A stretch of DNA of 64,000 bases from Microbacterium arborescens (GCF_030369635.1 NZ_CP128474.1:248001-312000), one strand, 5' to 3'; shown: positions 19,585-28,011, numbered from the stretch's first letter. Notes: generated by a model from the letters alone, not told the origin. Numbers and translations are program-made.

Positions 19585-20040
19585 TCACGCCTGGCGCGAG
19601 CCGAGCACCTTCACGATGACGGACCGTCGGCGCAGTTCGGCGATCGTCCTGGTCTCCTCGTCGGCGTCGCGGCCGAGCGCGTGCACGTCGGAGACCACGA
19701 CGACGTCTCCCGCCGTCAGATGACCGAACAGGCGCGACAGGCGTTCCTGCCAGCTCTCGCCGGTCTCGGGAGCGGGGTGGCGGAAGCCCTCGATCGGAAC
19801 GCCGAACTGTGCCAGCGCGTCGCGCTGAGCCACGATGCTCGGCATGTCGTCGCGCGAGACGACGAGGCCGACAAGGCGGGCACCGGCGGGGCGGGCGGCC
19901 CACCATTCCGGGCTCGGCTGCAGGGCGGCGAAGCTGTCGGGCAGTTCGTCGACGGGGGAGTCGGGCAGCGCGATCGTACGCGTCTCGGCGTAGTCCGCCG
20001 CGGGGCGCGTGGTCCGGTCGTCGTCCGTCGGGGTGCTCAC
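19585..20040 (-). CDS. Stand-alone resolvase-fold protein
   Basis: A 151-residue protein whose residues 55-148 follow the plan of a serine-recombinase catalytic domain: VGLVVSRDD (Ser62 at the nucleophile position), then GDVVVVSDVHALGRD aligning with the GD-VVWKLDRLGRS block, then helix and terminal strand. Residues 1-50 are polar and probably disordered. There is no HTH, zinc ribbon or coiled coil for DNA binding, and no nearby inverted-repeat ends, so it may not recombine DNA. The GTG start has a GACAAT box at 20047-20052 exactly six bases upstream, fitting a leaderless mRNA. Function unknown. Confidence 0.72.
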   Translation of the reverse strand: MSTPTDDDRTTRPAADYAETRTIALPDSPVDELPDSFAALQPSPEWWAARPAGARLVGLVVSRDDMPSIVAQRDALAQFGVPIEGFRHPAPETGESWQERLSRLFGHLTAGDVVVVSDVHALGRDADEETRTIAELRRRSVIVKVLGSRQA

Positions 20041-20087
20041 CCTCTCATTGTCGCCGACGCGAGAACGGTTTTCACCGCGAGTTCGCG

Positions 20088-21788
20088 TCAGAGATCGTTC
20101 TGGCGCATCTCCAGGCTCACCTGCTGCGAATCGAGGCGGCGTTGGGACTCGCGCAGCACCTCGGACGAGAACGCGCCCTCGCGCGACAGCTCGAGAAGGC
20201 GCGAGCGCATCGCGCCGATCAGCAGCAGCTGCAGCTCGCGCGCGAGGGCACCGGCATCCTCGTCGGCCGCATGCTCCAGTCGGCGGCGCGCGATCGTCAG
20301 GGTGCGGGCATCCCATCGGCCACCTTCCTCGACGGCGAGCGTCGGGTCGGCCAGCCGGTCGATCGCCGCGGTGCGCAGCTCGGCGTCGAGCGCCTGCTCC
20401 TCCTCACGCAGCAGCGAGCTGTCGGCGACGGTGCTCGGGATGCGCAGCGCCCGCACCAGGCCCGGCAGCGTGAGGCCCTGGAGGAGCAGGCTGATGACCG
20501 CGACCAGGAACGCGGTGAGGATGAGGAGTTCGCGCTCCGGGGTGTCGCGGGGAAGCGTCTGCGCCGCCGCGAGCGTCACGACGCCGCGCATCCCGGCCCA
20601 CACGATGATCGTGCCGTGCTTCCAGCCGAGCGGCGAGGCCTCGTAGTAGTCGAGGTCGTTGAACGCTCGGGTCACCCGGCTGCGCATGCTCTCCAAACGC
20701 CGACGCGCCGCCCCCGGGTTCCGTCCGCGTCTCGCCACGTCGGGCGACAGGTTGTCGAGGTGCTCCGAGATCTGCTCGAGACGGTCGCGCTGGCGCAGTC
20801 GCGCGCGTCTGCCCTGGACGAAGATGAGCCCGGCGACGTAGACGGCGCGGATGAAAAGAAGGATCGCGAGCGAGCCCAGGGCGAGGAGGATCGCCTTCCC
20901 GGGTCCGCTCTGCTGCTGGAAGTTGTCGTCGAGGATGCCGCGCAGTTCGAGCCCCATGACCAGGAAGACGCCGCCCTCGAGCACCAGCTCGACCGTGCGC
21001 CAGTTGATCTCGTCCGAGACCCGCTGCTCGGCGGTGAACCGGCGCGCGGCGCCCTGGCCCGTGGTGATGCCCGCCGCCACCGCAGCGACGAGGCCCGAGC
21101 CGCCGAGGTGCTCGGTGGGCAGGTAGGCCACGAAGGGCACGATGAACCCGAGGGCCGTGGCGGCGACGGTGTTCATGCGGGCGCGGACGCGCAGATTCAC
21201 GCCGCCGACGACGACGCCGACGATCACGGCGGCGACGATGCCCCAGACGAACGTGCCGACCGTGTCGGCGAAGGCGAACCCGCCGGCCACCGCGGCGATC
21301 GCGCTGCGCAGCAGCACGAGTGCGGTGGCGTCGTTGATGAGGCTCTCGCCCTCGAGGATCGTCACGACGCGCGGCGATATACCGAGTCGTTTGACGATGG
21401 AGGTCGCGACGGCATCGCTCGGGCTCAGCACCGCCCCGAGCGCGACGGCCAGCGGGAACCCGAGCTGCGGGAGCACGAGGGTGAGAAATCCTCCGACGGC
21501 GAGCGCACTGACGACGACGAGGGCGACGGCGAGCCCCGAGATCGACGGCAGATCGCGTCGGAACTCCACCGCCGGCAGTCGGACGGCTGCCGCGTAGAGC
21601 AGGGGCGGGAGCACTCCGACGAGGATCAGCTCGGGGTCGACCTCGAAGTCGTCGAGGATCGGCAGCCAGGACGCGGCCAGGCCCACCGCGACGAGGATCA
21701 GCGGGCCGGCGACCCCCAGGCGTTTCGACAGCGAGGTCGAGAGCGCGATCGCGACGACTCCGAGGATGAGTCCGGGCAGCAGTTCCAC
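20088..21788 (-). CDS. Na+/H+ antiporter, CPA1 family
   Basis: A 566-residue cation/proton antiporter. The first 420 residues hold about twelve membrane segments with the CPA1 motifs LSPSDAVA and EGESLINDATALVL, which carry the ion-binding Asp residues. A cytosolic Arg-rich stretch (QGRRARLRQRDRLEQ) is followed by another pair of helices and a long helical C-terminal regulatory tail of about 130 residues. It exports Na+ in exchange for H+ for pH and salt homeostasis. It starts with GTG only 15 bases after the malate dehydrogenase stop, so the two are likely cotranscribed. Confidence 0.93.
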   Translation of the reverse strand: MELLPGLILGVVAIALSTSLSKRLGVAGPLILVAVGLAASWLPILDDFEVDPELILVGVLPPLLYAAAVRLPAVEFRRDLPSISGLAVALVVVSALAVGGFLTLVLPQLGFPLAVALGAVLSPSDAVATSIVKRLGISPRVVTILEGESLINDATALVLLRSAIAAVAGGFAFADTVGTFVWGIVAAVIVGVVVGGVNLRVRARMNTVAATALGFIVPFVAYLPTEHLGGSGLVAAVAAGITTGQGAARRFTAEQRVSDEINWRTVELVLEGGVFLVMGLELRGILDDNFQQQSGPGKAILLALGSLAILLFIRAVYVAGLIFVQGRRARLRQRDRLEQISEHLDNLSPDVARRGRNPGAARRRLESMRSRVTRAFNDLDYYEASPLGWKHGTIIVWAGMRGVVTLAAAQTLPRDTPERELLILTAFLVAVISLLLQGLTLPGLVRALRIPSTVADSSLLREEEQALDAELRTAAIDRLADPTLAVEEGGRWDARTLTIARRRLEHAADEDAGALARELQLLLIGAMRSRLLELSREGAFSSEVLRESQRRLDSQQVSLEMRQNDL

Positions 21789-21803
21789 GCGTCCGGGCGC
21801 CCG

Positions 21804-22808
21804 TCAGAGGATGCCGAGAGCCCGGACGGCGTCGCGTTCGTCGACGAGCTCCGCGACCGACGCGTCGAGCCGCGACCGGCCGCGCTCATCGAGGTCGAGA
21901 CCCGAGACGACGCGATAGCCCGAGCCGTCGCTCGTCACGGGGAAGGAGCAGACCAGGCCTTCGGGCACGCCGTACTCGCCCCGCGAGACGACCGCGGCGG
22001 AGGTACGACGACCGTCGGTGCCGAGCACGTCGTCGCGCACGTGTCGCAGGGCGGCGTTGGCTGCCGACGCCGCCGACGACGCACCGCGCACGGCGATGAT
22101 CTCGGCGCCGCGCTTCGCCACGCGGGGCACGAACTCGTCGTCGAGCCAGGCCCGGGCGGCATCCGTCCCACCCAGCCGGTCGGCGAGCACGTCGGTCGCG
22201 GGCCGGCCGGCGATGGTCGCGAAGGCGACGTCGGGGAACTGCGTCGCGGAGTGGTTGCCCCAGATGGTGACCCCGTCGATGTCGGTGACCGCGACGTCCA
22301 GGCGGGCGGCGAGCTGCGCGACCGCGCGCTCGTGATCGAGTCGGGTCATCGCGCTGAAGCGCTCAGCCGGCACGCCCTCGGCCGCCGACGCCGCGATCAG
22401 CGCGTTCGTGTTCGCGGGGTTGCCCACGACGAGCACACGGACATCGGATGCCGCGGATGCCGCGATCGCCGCGCCCTGCGGGCCGAAGATGCCCGCGTTG
22501 GCGGCGAGAAGGTCTCCGCGCTCCATGCCGGCCGATCGGGGCCGGGCCCCCACGAGCATCGCGATGTTGGCGCCCGCGAATCCGGTGCGCGCGTCATCGG
22601 TGACCTCGATCGATCGCAGCAAGGGGAACGCGCAGTCCTGCAGTTCGAGCGCGGTCCCCTCCGCGCCGCGGATGCCGTCGGGGATCTCGAGCAGGCGGAG
22701 ATTCACGGGCCGGTCGGGGCCGAGCATCTCGCCGGAGGCGATGCGGAACAGCAGGGCGTATCCGATCTGACCGGCCGCGCCGGTGACGGTGACGGTGGTG
22801 GCGTCCAT
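21804..22808 (-). CDS. mdh: Malate dehydrogenase
   Basis: A 334-residue NAD-dependent malate dehydrogenase of the TCA cycle, of the cytosolic-type MDH class usual in actinobacteria. Visible: the nucleotide loop [12 protein letters not shown] at 9-20, substrate-binding arginines in [15 protein letters not shown], the [11 protein letters not shown] strand, TRLDHERA, and the catalytic His in [11 protein letters not shown]. The length is normal. The start has no Shine-Dalgarno but a TAGGCT box exactly six bases upstream (22815-22820, minus strand), so a leaderless message is likely. Confidence 0.97.
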   Translation of the reverse strand: MDATTVTVTGAAGQIGYALLFRIASGEMLGPDRPVNLRLLEIPDGIRGAEGTALELQDCAFPLLRSIEVTDDARTGFAGANIAMLVGARPRSAGMERGDLLAANAGIFGPQGAAIAASAASDVRVLVVGNPANTNALIAASAAEGVPAERFSAMTRLDHERAVAQLAARLDVAVTDIDGVTIWGNHSATQFPDVAFATIAGRPATDVLADRLGGTDAARAWLDDEFVPRVAKRGAEIIAVRGASSAASAANAALRHVRDDVLGTDGRRTSAAVVSRGEYGVPEGLVCSFPVTSDGSGYRVVSGLDLDERGRSRLDASVAELVDERDAVRALGIL

Positions 22809-22814
22809 GAGCCG

Positions 22815-22820
22815 AGCCTA
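22815..22820 (-). promoter_or_regulatory. -10 box for leaderless mdh
   Basis: TAGGCT on the minus strand, with six bases to the mdh ATG at 22808. This spacing places transcription start at the start codon. Confidence 0.6.
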
Positions 22821-22866
22821 TTCCTGCCGCCGCTCGGCTCGCTGGGCGGCGTGCGACGCATGCGCG

Positions 22867-22940
22867 GATGCAAGGGATCCGGGACGACACCCCGTGACGG
22901 ATGCCGCAGGGCCGGGGTGTCGCGGCCAATCCCTTGCATC
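22867..22940 (-). repeat. 74-bp palindromic repeat, family A copy 1
   Basis: The ends are GATGCAAGGG and CCCTTGCATC. Inside is a second inverted pair GACACCCC/GGGGTGTC. It has the same length and pattern as three copies at 32501, 32663 and 32851, but lies in the opposite orientation. It sits between the divergent mdh and proline iminopeptidase genes and carries no gene. Confidence 0.9.
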
Positions 22941-23016
22941 GCGGCGCAGGCGACCGGACTCGCGGCGGATCCCGGCTCGTCGCCGTGCGGCGACACGGCG
23001 AGAGACGCCTCGCAGG

Positions 23017-23022
23017 TACGGT
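23017..23022 (+). promoter_or_regulatory. -10 box for a leaderless upstream ORF
   Basis: TACGGT, with seven bases to the ATG at 23030 that opens the 10-codon ORF preceding the iminopeptidase gene. No clear -35. Confidence 0.55.
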
Positions 23023-23029
23023 AAAGCGC

Positions 23030-23062
23030 ATGAACGAACGCGACCGCGGAGCCGCACGATGA
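23030..23062 (+). CDS. 10-codon leader ORF coupled to proline iminopeptidase
   Basis: ATG at 23030 reads MNERDRGAAR and stops with TGA at 23060-23062, overlapping the iminopeptidase ATG as ATGA. The start sits seven bases after a TACGGT box and so would be translated from the 5' end of a leaderless mRNA. The GGAG that serves the downstream gene lies inside this ORF. Such leaderless coupled upstream ORFs are known in actinobacteria. The peptide itself may have no function. Confidence 0.5.
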   Translation: MNERDRGAAR

Positions 23063-24042
23063 GCGTGTCGGCCGCCCTGGCCGGCATCCTGTATCCCGAG
23101 ATCGAGCCCTACGAGACGGGCTTCCTGCTCGCCGGCGACGGCCAGCGCATCTATTGGGAGCAGTCGGGCAATCCCGAGGGCAAGCCGGTCGTGTTCCTGC
23201 ACGGCGGCCCCGGCGGCGGCACCTCGGCCTGGCACCGTCGGTTCTTCGACCCCAAGGCGTACCGCATCATCCTGTTCGACCAGCGCGGCTGTGGGAAGTC
23301 GACGCCCCATGCGAGCGATCCGGCGGCCGATCTCCGCTACAACACCACATGGCACCTCGTCGCCGACATCGAACTGCTGCGACGCAACCTCGGCATCGAT
23401 CGGTGGCAGGTGTTCGGCGGCTCGTGGGGGTCGACGCTCGCACTCGCCTACGCCCAGTCGCACCCGGATGCCGTCTCGGAGCTGGTGCTGCGCGGAATCT
23501 TCACGTTGCGGCGCCACGAGCTCGAGTGGTTCTACGAGGGCGGCGCGGCCGCGCTGTTCCCCGACCTGTGGGAGGACTACCTCGCGCCGGTGCCGGTCAT
23601 CGAGCGGAGCCGGCTGATCGAGGCGTACCACCGTCTGCTCACCGACCCCGATCCGGCGGTGCACGTTCCCGCGGCGCAGGCCTGGACCCGCTGGGAGGCG
23701 TCGACCGTGACGTTGCGGCCCGATCCCGAACTGGTGACGGCCATGACCGCGGCCGAGGCGGCGACGGCGTTCGCGCGCATCGAGAACCACTACTTCCTCA
23801 ACGGCGGATGGCTGCGTGAGGGGCAGCTGATCGAGGACGCCGCGTCGGGCCGGCTCCGCGGCATCCCGGGTGTCATCGTTCAGGGCCGCTACGACGCCTG
23901 CACGCCGCCCATGACGGCGTGGGACCTCCACCGGGCCTGGCCCGAGGCCGAGTTCGTCATGGTCGATGACGCCGGCCACTCGGCCGGTGAGCCCGGCATC
24001 GCCGCCGCCCTCGTCGCCGCGACCGACCGTTTCGCCCGCTGA
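23059..24042 (+). CDS. pip: Proline iminopeptidase, alpha/beta hydrolase family S33
   Basis: A 327-residue cytoplasmic peptidase that releases N-terminal proline from peptides. Features: HGGPGGGTS oxyanion region (49-55), DQRGCGKS, nucleophile elbow GGSWGS with Ser122, acid Asp in GRYDACTP and His in DDAGHSAGEPG. The length is typical. ATG 23059 is preceded by GGAG at seven bases and overlaps the stop of the 10-codon leader ORF. No start further upstream is in frame. The gene ends 25 bases before a family B palindrome at a convergent junction. Confidence 0.94.
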   Translation: MSVSAALAGILYPEIEPYETGFLLAGDGQRIYWEQSGNPEGKPVVFLHGGPGGGTSAWHRRFFDPKAYRIILFDQRGCGKSTPHASDPAADLRYNTTWHLVADIELLRRNLGIDRWQVFGGSWGSTLALAYAQSHPDAVSELVLRGIFTLRRHELEWFYEGGAAALFPDLWEDYLAPVPVIERSRLIEAYHRLLTDPDPAVHVPAAQAWTRWEASTVTLRPDPELVTAMTAAEAATAFARIENHYFLNGGWLREGQLIEDAASGRLRGIPGVIVQGRYDACTPPMTAWDLHRAWPEAEFVMVDDAGHSAGEPGIAAALVAATDRFAR

Positions 24043-24067
24043 CCCGCGCCCGCGCCGGCGCGGCGGC

Positions 24068-24139
24068 GCCGAGAACGCACCGTCGCCGCGATAACGCACC
24101 GCGGATGGTGCGTTATCGCGAAGAGAGTGCGTTCTCGGC
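24068..24139. repeat. Nested palindrome, family B copy 1
   Basis: The outer arms are 24068-24080 and 24127-24139 (13 bp, GCCGAGAACGCAC and its complement). The inner arms are 24087-24100 and 24107-24120 (14 bp, CGCGATAACGCACC) around a 6-base loop, with 6-base internal loops. It lies at the pip/LacI convergent end and supplies the last codons and stop of the LacI gene. Probably a bidirectional transcription end. Confidence 0.9.
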
Positions 24140-25099
24140 GGCTTGCGCCGCGGGCCAGTGCACCGACACGTCGAGGCGGCGGCGGGTGGGAGCGGATGGC
24201 GGGGCGACGAGCATCGGGAGGAGCGCGGCCATGGCCTCGCGGCCCAGCTCGTCACCGTCGACGTCGATCGCGGGCACGTCGTCGGCCCCGATCGCCTCGG
24301 CCACCAGGCGTTCCGCGCTGACGACGATCTCGCCGGGCGAGGCGACGCCGCGAGCGCGGAGGGCGAAGACGAGACCGAGGCCGATGGATGTCGCATAGGG
24401 CACGACCGCCGTCGCGCCCGAGTCGATGACCGCGTCGGCGGTCGCGACGCCCGCCGCGAAGGTCGCCGGGAACGGGCCGAGCGCGGTCAGCTCGACGCGA
24501 TCGCCGACGGCGGCGTCGATCGCGGCGGAGCGCTGCCGGTCCTGCCATGACCCCTCCGGGCCGCCGAGGTACACGATCCCCCGATGACCGGCCTCGGCCA
24601 GGCGCGTCGCGAGCTCCGCGAAGGCGCTCGCGGTGTCGGCCACGATCGAGGTCATGCCCTCGATCTCCCGGTCGACGAGGACCGTGGGCCCGAAGGCGCC
24701 GGCGGCGCGGACGATGTCGTCGGGACCGCGCGGGGCGACGAGGATGCAGCCGTCGACCTGCCGGGCGAGGCGCTCGAGCTCGTCGAGGCCGTCGGCGTCG
24801 TCGAGCCGGTGCACCGCGACGGTGAGCTGCAGGTCGGACTCGCGGGCGCGCTCCTGGGCGCCCGCGATGATCGGGGTGAAGAACGCGTTGTCGAGGGTGG
24901 GCACGACGAGCGCGACGATGCCGCTACGTCCCCGGGCGAGGTGGCTCGCGGCGCGGTTGGGGATGAAGCCGAGCGCCGCGGCAGCGGCGCGCACGCGCAC
25001 GACCGTCTCGGGGGCGACGAGATCGGGGCGGCTGAGAGCACGGGATGCCGTCGACTTCGATACACCCGCATGCGCGGCGACATCGGCGAGTGTCGTCAC
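24113..25099 (-). CDS. LacI-family transcription regulator
   Basis: A 328-residue repressor. The N-terminal HTH reads TLADVAAHAGVSKSTASRALSR, followed by the hinge helix PNRAASHLARGRSG and a periplasmic-binding-protein-like ligand domain (VALVVPTLDNAFFTPI through VPAIDVDGDELGREA). The GTG at 25099 follows GGGGG at five bases; an in-frame ATG nine codons earlier is less likely. It is divergent from the ABC operon and very likely controls it and itself through the GCAACCGGTTGC palindromes. The last eight codons (AENALSSR) and stop lie inside the family B repeat. Confidence 0.93.
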   Translation of the reverse strand: MTTLADVAAHAGVSKSTASRALSRPDLVAPETVVRVRAAAAALGFIPNRAASHLARGRSGIVALVVPTLDNAFFTPIIAGAQERARESDLQLTVAVHRLDDADGLDELERLARQVDGCILVAPRGPDDIVRAAGAFGPTVLVDREIEGMTSIVADTASAFAELATRLAEAGHRGIVYLGGPEGSWQDRQRSAAIDAAVGDRVELTALGPFPATFAAGVATADAVIDSGATAVVPYATSIGLGLVFALRARGVASPGEIVVSAERLVAEAIGADDVPAIDVDGDELGREAMAALLPMLVAPPSAPTRRRLDVSVHWPAAQAAENALSSR

Positions 25100-25143
25100 C
25101 GTGCCCCCTTCATCCCGCCGCCGCATGCCGCGACGGTCCGCTC

Positions 25144-25171
25144 ATCCTACTGAGCCGAAGCAACCGGTTGC
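25144..25171 (-). promoter_or_regulatory. LacI gene promoter with operator O1
   Basis: A TAGGAT -10-like box (minus strand) is at 25144-25149. The 12-bp perfect palindrome GCAACCGGTTGC at 25160-25171 falls in the spacer/-35 region. Binding there would block transcription of the regulator, suggesting autoregulation. Confidence 0.65.
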
Positions 25172-25238
25172 GCCGGCGTCTGACGGCAGTTTTACACGGT
25201 GTTAACACGAATGGTCGCATCGCCCCTCGCGCGGGCTC

Positions 25239-25272
25239 TACGGTAGGAGCAACCGGTTGCGCAACCGGTTGC
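25239..25272 (+). promoter_or_regulatory. ABC operon promoter with tandem operators O2 and O3
   Basis: TACGGT (25239-25244) is a likely -10. It is followed by two directly adjacent copies of GCAACCGGTTGC at 25249-25260 and 25261-25272, covering the expected transcription start. The central CG and inverted halves are typical of LacI-family operators. The -35 is not clear. Confidence 0.75.
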
Positions 25273-25308
25273 ACCCGCATCCTCCCCTCGCACGAACGGA
25301 GTTCGCTC

Positions 25309-26130
25309 GTGGTTTCACGCCGCACCGGACTGCTGGCCCTCCCCGGGCTCGCGCTCCTGCTGGCGGGGTTCCTCATCCCGTCGATCGCGATGCTGTTCGC
25401 CCCTCCCGGCGTCAGCCTGGTCGACATCCTCGAGCGTCTCGGTCGGATGCTGACCGACCCGTTCGATCTCGCGATCATCGGGCGCACGGTCGGGCTCGGC
25501 CTCATCGTCACCGTGATCTGCATCGTGCTGGGGTTCCCGATCGCCTATCTGCTCGCCCGCTCGACCTCGCGCTGGTCGGGCGTGCTGCTCGCCCTCGCGA
25601 TCTTCCCGCTTCTGCTGAGCAACGTCGTGCGCACGTTCGGCTGGCTCGTGCTGCTGGGCTCGAACGGCGCGATCGGGCAGCTGCTCACCGGGCTCGGCCT
25701 CGTCGACCGGGCTCCGCAGCTGCTCTACACCGAGCTGGCGATCGTGCTGGGCCTGACCCAGCTCTTCCTGCCGCTCGCCATCATCTCGTGCTACTCCGCC
25801 GTCGCCCAGGTCGATCCTGGGCTCGACGACGCCGCCCGCGGTCTCGGCGCGAGCCGCACCCGGACGTTCTGGGGCATCGTCGTGCCGCTCTCGGCACCGG
25901 GCATGGTCGTCGCCTCGACGCTCGTCTTCGCCGGCAGCGTCACCGCCTACACGACTCCGTACCTGCTGGGCGGATCGAGCCAGCGGATGCTGTCGACCCA
26001 GCTCTACTCGTACTCGAGCGTCACGATCGACTGGGCGGCGGCGAGCGCGACGGCCATCATCATGACGGTCCTCGTCTTCGCCGTGTCGGGCCTGTCCGCC
26101 GTCGTCGGACGACGGGGGGCCACCGCGTGA
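25309..26130 (+). CDS. ABC importer permease 1, polyamine-type (PotB-like)
   Basis: A 273-residue membrane permease with six predicted helices. The binding-protein-dependent loop DDAARGLGASRTRTFWGIVVPLSAPG (about residues 182-207) contacts the ATPase. The family is the spermidine/putrescine/opine/phosphonate group (PotB/CysT-like). The GTG has GGAG seven bases upstream and lies 36 bases after the tandem LacI operators. It overlaps the second permease by GTGA. The substrate is unknown; the adenosine deaminase-like gene downstream hints at a purine or purine-linked compound. Confidence 0.92.
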   Translation: MVSRRTGLLALPGLALLLAGFLIPSIAMLFAPPGVSLVDILERLGRMLTDPFDLAIIGRTVGLGLIVTVICIVLGFPIAYLLARSTSRWSGVLLALAIFPLLLSNVVRTFGWLVLLGSNGAIGQLLTGLGLVDRAPQLLYTELAIVLGLTQLFLPLAIISCYSAVAQVDPGLDDAARGLGASRTRTFWGIVVPLSAPGMVVASTLVFAGSVTAYTTPYLLGGSSQRMLSTQLYSYSSVTIDWAAASATAIIMTVLVFAVSGLSAVVGRRGATA

Positions 26131-26924
26131 AGACCAGTCGTCCCGTCGCGGCATCCCTCGCCGTCGCCGGCTACATCATCATGATCGTGCCGATCCTCTT
26201 CGTGGTCGCCACGGCGTTCACGGGCGGACGCACCCTGCGCTTCCCGCCGGAGGGCTTCTCGCTGCAGTGGTTCGAGGCGGCGCTGAACTACGACCCGTTC
26301 ATCAGCGCCCTGCTGTCGAGCCTCCAGCTCGCCCTCATCGCCACGGTGCTCGCACTTCTGATCGGTGTTCCCGTGACGCTGGCGATCCACCGCGGCAAGC
26401 TGCCGGGCAAGGGACTCGTCGAGGGGCTCTTCCTCTCGCCCCTCATCGTCCCCGAGCTCGTCGTCGGCCTCGCGCTCTACCAGCAGCTGATGATCGGCCT
26501 GCGCCTCGACAACTTCCCGGTGCTGCTCGTCGGCCACACCGTGCTGATGCTGCCCTACGCGGTGCGGGTCACGGGCGCGTCGCTGGCGCTCGCCGATCCC
26601 GGCATCGAAGAGGCCGCCCGCGGGCTCGGCGCGTCGCCGCTACGCGCGTTCTTCTCCGTCACGCTGCCCCTGCTGCGCCCCGGCATCTTCTCGGCGGGGC
26701 TGCTGAGCTTCGTCACCTCGTTCAACAACGTGCCGCTGTCGCTGCTGCTGCAGAGCCGCGACTTCCGCACGCTCCCCGTCACCATGCTCGACTACGTCCA
26801 GCAGAGCTACGACCCGATGGTCGCGGCCACGAGCACCATCATCCTCGCGGGCACCATCGTCATCGCCGTCATCGCCGAGCGCACCGTCGGCTTCGCCCGC
26901 ATCTTCGGAGGGATCAACCGATGA
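26127..26924 (+). CDS. ABC importer permease 2, polyamine-type (PotC-like)
   Basis: A 265-residue permease with six helices and the EAA-type loop EEAARGLGASPLRAFFSVTLPLLRPG. It pairs with the preceding permease to form the transmembrane channel. It starts with GTG overlapping the previous stop (GTGA) and ends overlapping the ATPase start (ATGA), so subunits are made in step. The length and topology are normal for PotC-like proteins. Confidence 0.92.
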   Translation: MKTSRPVAASLAVAGYIIMIVPILFVVATAFTGGRTLRFPPEGFSLQWFEAALNYDPFISALLSSLQLALIATVLALLIGVPVTLAIHRGKLPGKGLVEGLFLSPLIVPELVVGLALYQQLMIGLRLDNFPVLLVGHTVLMLPYAVRVTGASLALADPGIEEAARGLGASPLRAFFSVTLPLLRPGIFSAGLLSFVTSFNNVPLSLLLQSRDFRTLPVTMLDYVQQSYDPMVAATSTIILAGTIVIAVIAERTVGFARIFGGINR

Positions 26925-27913
26925 CCACCGCAGCAGAGTTCGTCGGGGTGACCCAGCGCTTCGGCGACTTCACCGCCGTCGACGACATCGACCTCGCCAT
27001 CCCGTCGGGGCAGCTCACGACGTTGCTCGGACCGAGCGGATGCGGCAAGACCACCTCGCTGCGCATGCTCGCGGGCTACACCCAGCCGACGTCGGGCCGC
27101 ATCATGATCGCGGGCACGGACGCCACCCGCACGCCACCCGAGCGACGTGGACTCGGGATGGTGTTCCAGTCGTACGCCCTGTTCCCGCACATGACCGTGG
27201 CCGAGAACGTCGGTTACGGCCTGAAGCTGCGCAAGGTCGCGGCGGCCGAGCGTCGGCGTCGCGTCGAGGAGTCGCTCGACCTCGTCGGCCTCGGACACCT
27301 CGCGGCGAGCCGGCCGAAGAAGCTCTCGGGCGGACAGCAGCAGCGCGTGGCCCTCGCCCGCGCCATTGCGATCCGGCCGACGCTGCTCCTCCTCGACGAG
27401 CCGCTGTCGAACCTCGACGCGCGCCTGCGCGTGCAGATGCGCGCCGAGATCCGCCGCATCCAGTCCGAGACCGGTCTGACGGTCGTGCTCGTCACGCACG
27501 ATCAGGACGAGGCGCTGGAGATGTCCGACCGCATGGTGCTCATGCGCGACGGCCGCATCATGCAGGAAGGCGCCCCGTCCGACGTCTTCACCGCTCCGGC
27601 CAACCGTTTCGTCGCGGAGTTCCTCGGCTACGAGAACTTCCTCGCCGCGGCGGACGGGACGCTGACGACCGTGCGTCCCGAGCACCTCGCTCTCGGGCGC
27701 CCCGCGGACGGGACCGGGCTCGCGCTCGACGGAGTCGTGCTCGACGTCGCCTACCGCGGAGTCGACCGTCTCGTGACCGTCGAGACCGCCGACGCCACGG
27801 GCGCGGCCGTGCGCCTCATCGCCGATGTCCGCGACGAGGCCGTGACCGCCCGCCCCGGCGATCGGGTCACCGTCACGGCCCCGACCGCCCGCCTCATCCG
27901 CCTCGCCTCCTGA
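26921..27913 (+). CDS. ABC importer ATPase, polyamine-type (PotA-like)
   Basis: A 330-residue nucleotide-binding subunit. Walker A GPSGCGKTT (Lys43), Q-loop MVFQSYALFPHMTV, signature LSGGQQQRVALARA, Walker B LLLLDEP, and switch His in VTHDQDEALEMSD. Residues 240-330 form a TOBE-type regulatory domain typical of PotA/MalK-like ATPases. It powers import through the two permeases upstream. The operon continues after a 98-base C-rich gap with the binding protein. Confidence 0.95.
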   Translation: MTTAAEFVGVTQRFGDFTAVDDIDLAIPSGQLTTLLGPSGCGKTTSLRMLAGYTQPTSGRIMIAGTDATRTPPERRGLGMVFQSYALFPHMTVAENVGYGLKLRKVAAAERRRRVEESLDLVGLGHLAASRPKKLSGGQQQRVALARAIAIRPTLLLLDEPLSNLDARLRVQMRAEIRRIQSETGLTVVLVTHDQDEALEMSDRMVLMRDGRIMQEGAPSDVFTAPANRFVAEFLGYENFLAAADGTLTTVRPEHLALGRPADGTGLALDGVVLDVAYRGVDRLVTVETADATGAAVRLIADVRDEAVTARPGDRVTVTAPTARLIRLAS

Positions 27914-28011
27914 GCGGCCCGACGCCTCCACCCCGCACCAGCACCCGCACCCACCCCAGCACCAGCCCCGCACCTCTGCGCCCCGCCCGCAGACCTCCGA
28001 GAGGAACCCGC
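27914..28011 (+). other. C-rich, G-poor gap between ATPase and binding-protein genes
   Basis: About 80 bases are dominated by CCC, ACC and GCACC triplets with few G residues, ending with the GAGAGG ribosome site of the next gene. No hairpin stands out. Such C-rich, G-poor RNA is the kind of sequence bound by Rho, so it could set different expression of the two parts of the operon. Confidence 0.4.

Noticed and set aside
19585..20040. Site-specific recombinase of a mobile element
   Set aside because: No DNA-binding domain, inverted repeats or cargo genes; the neighbours are housekeeping genes.
22867..22940. Family A element as a transposon or integrated element
   Set aside because: No transposase, no clear target duplication and too short; kept as palindromic repeat only.
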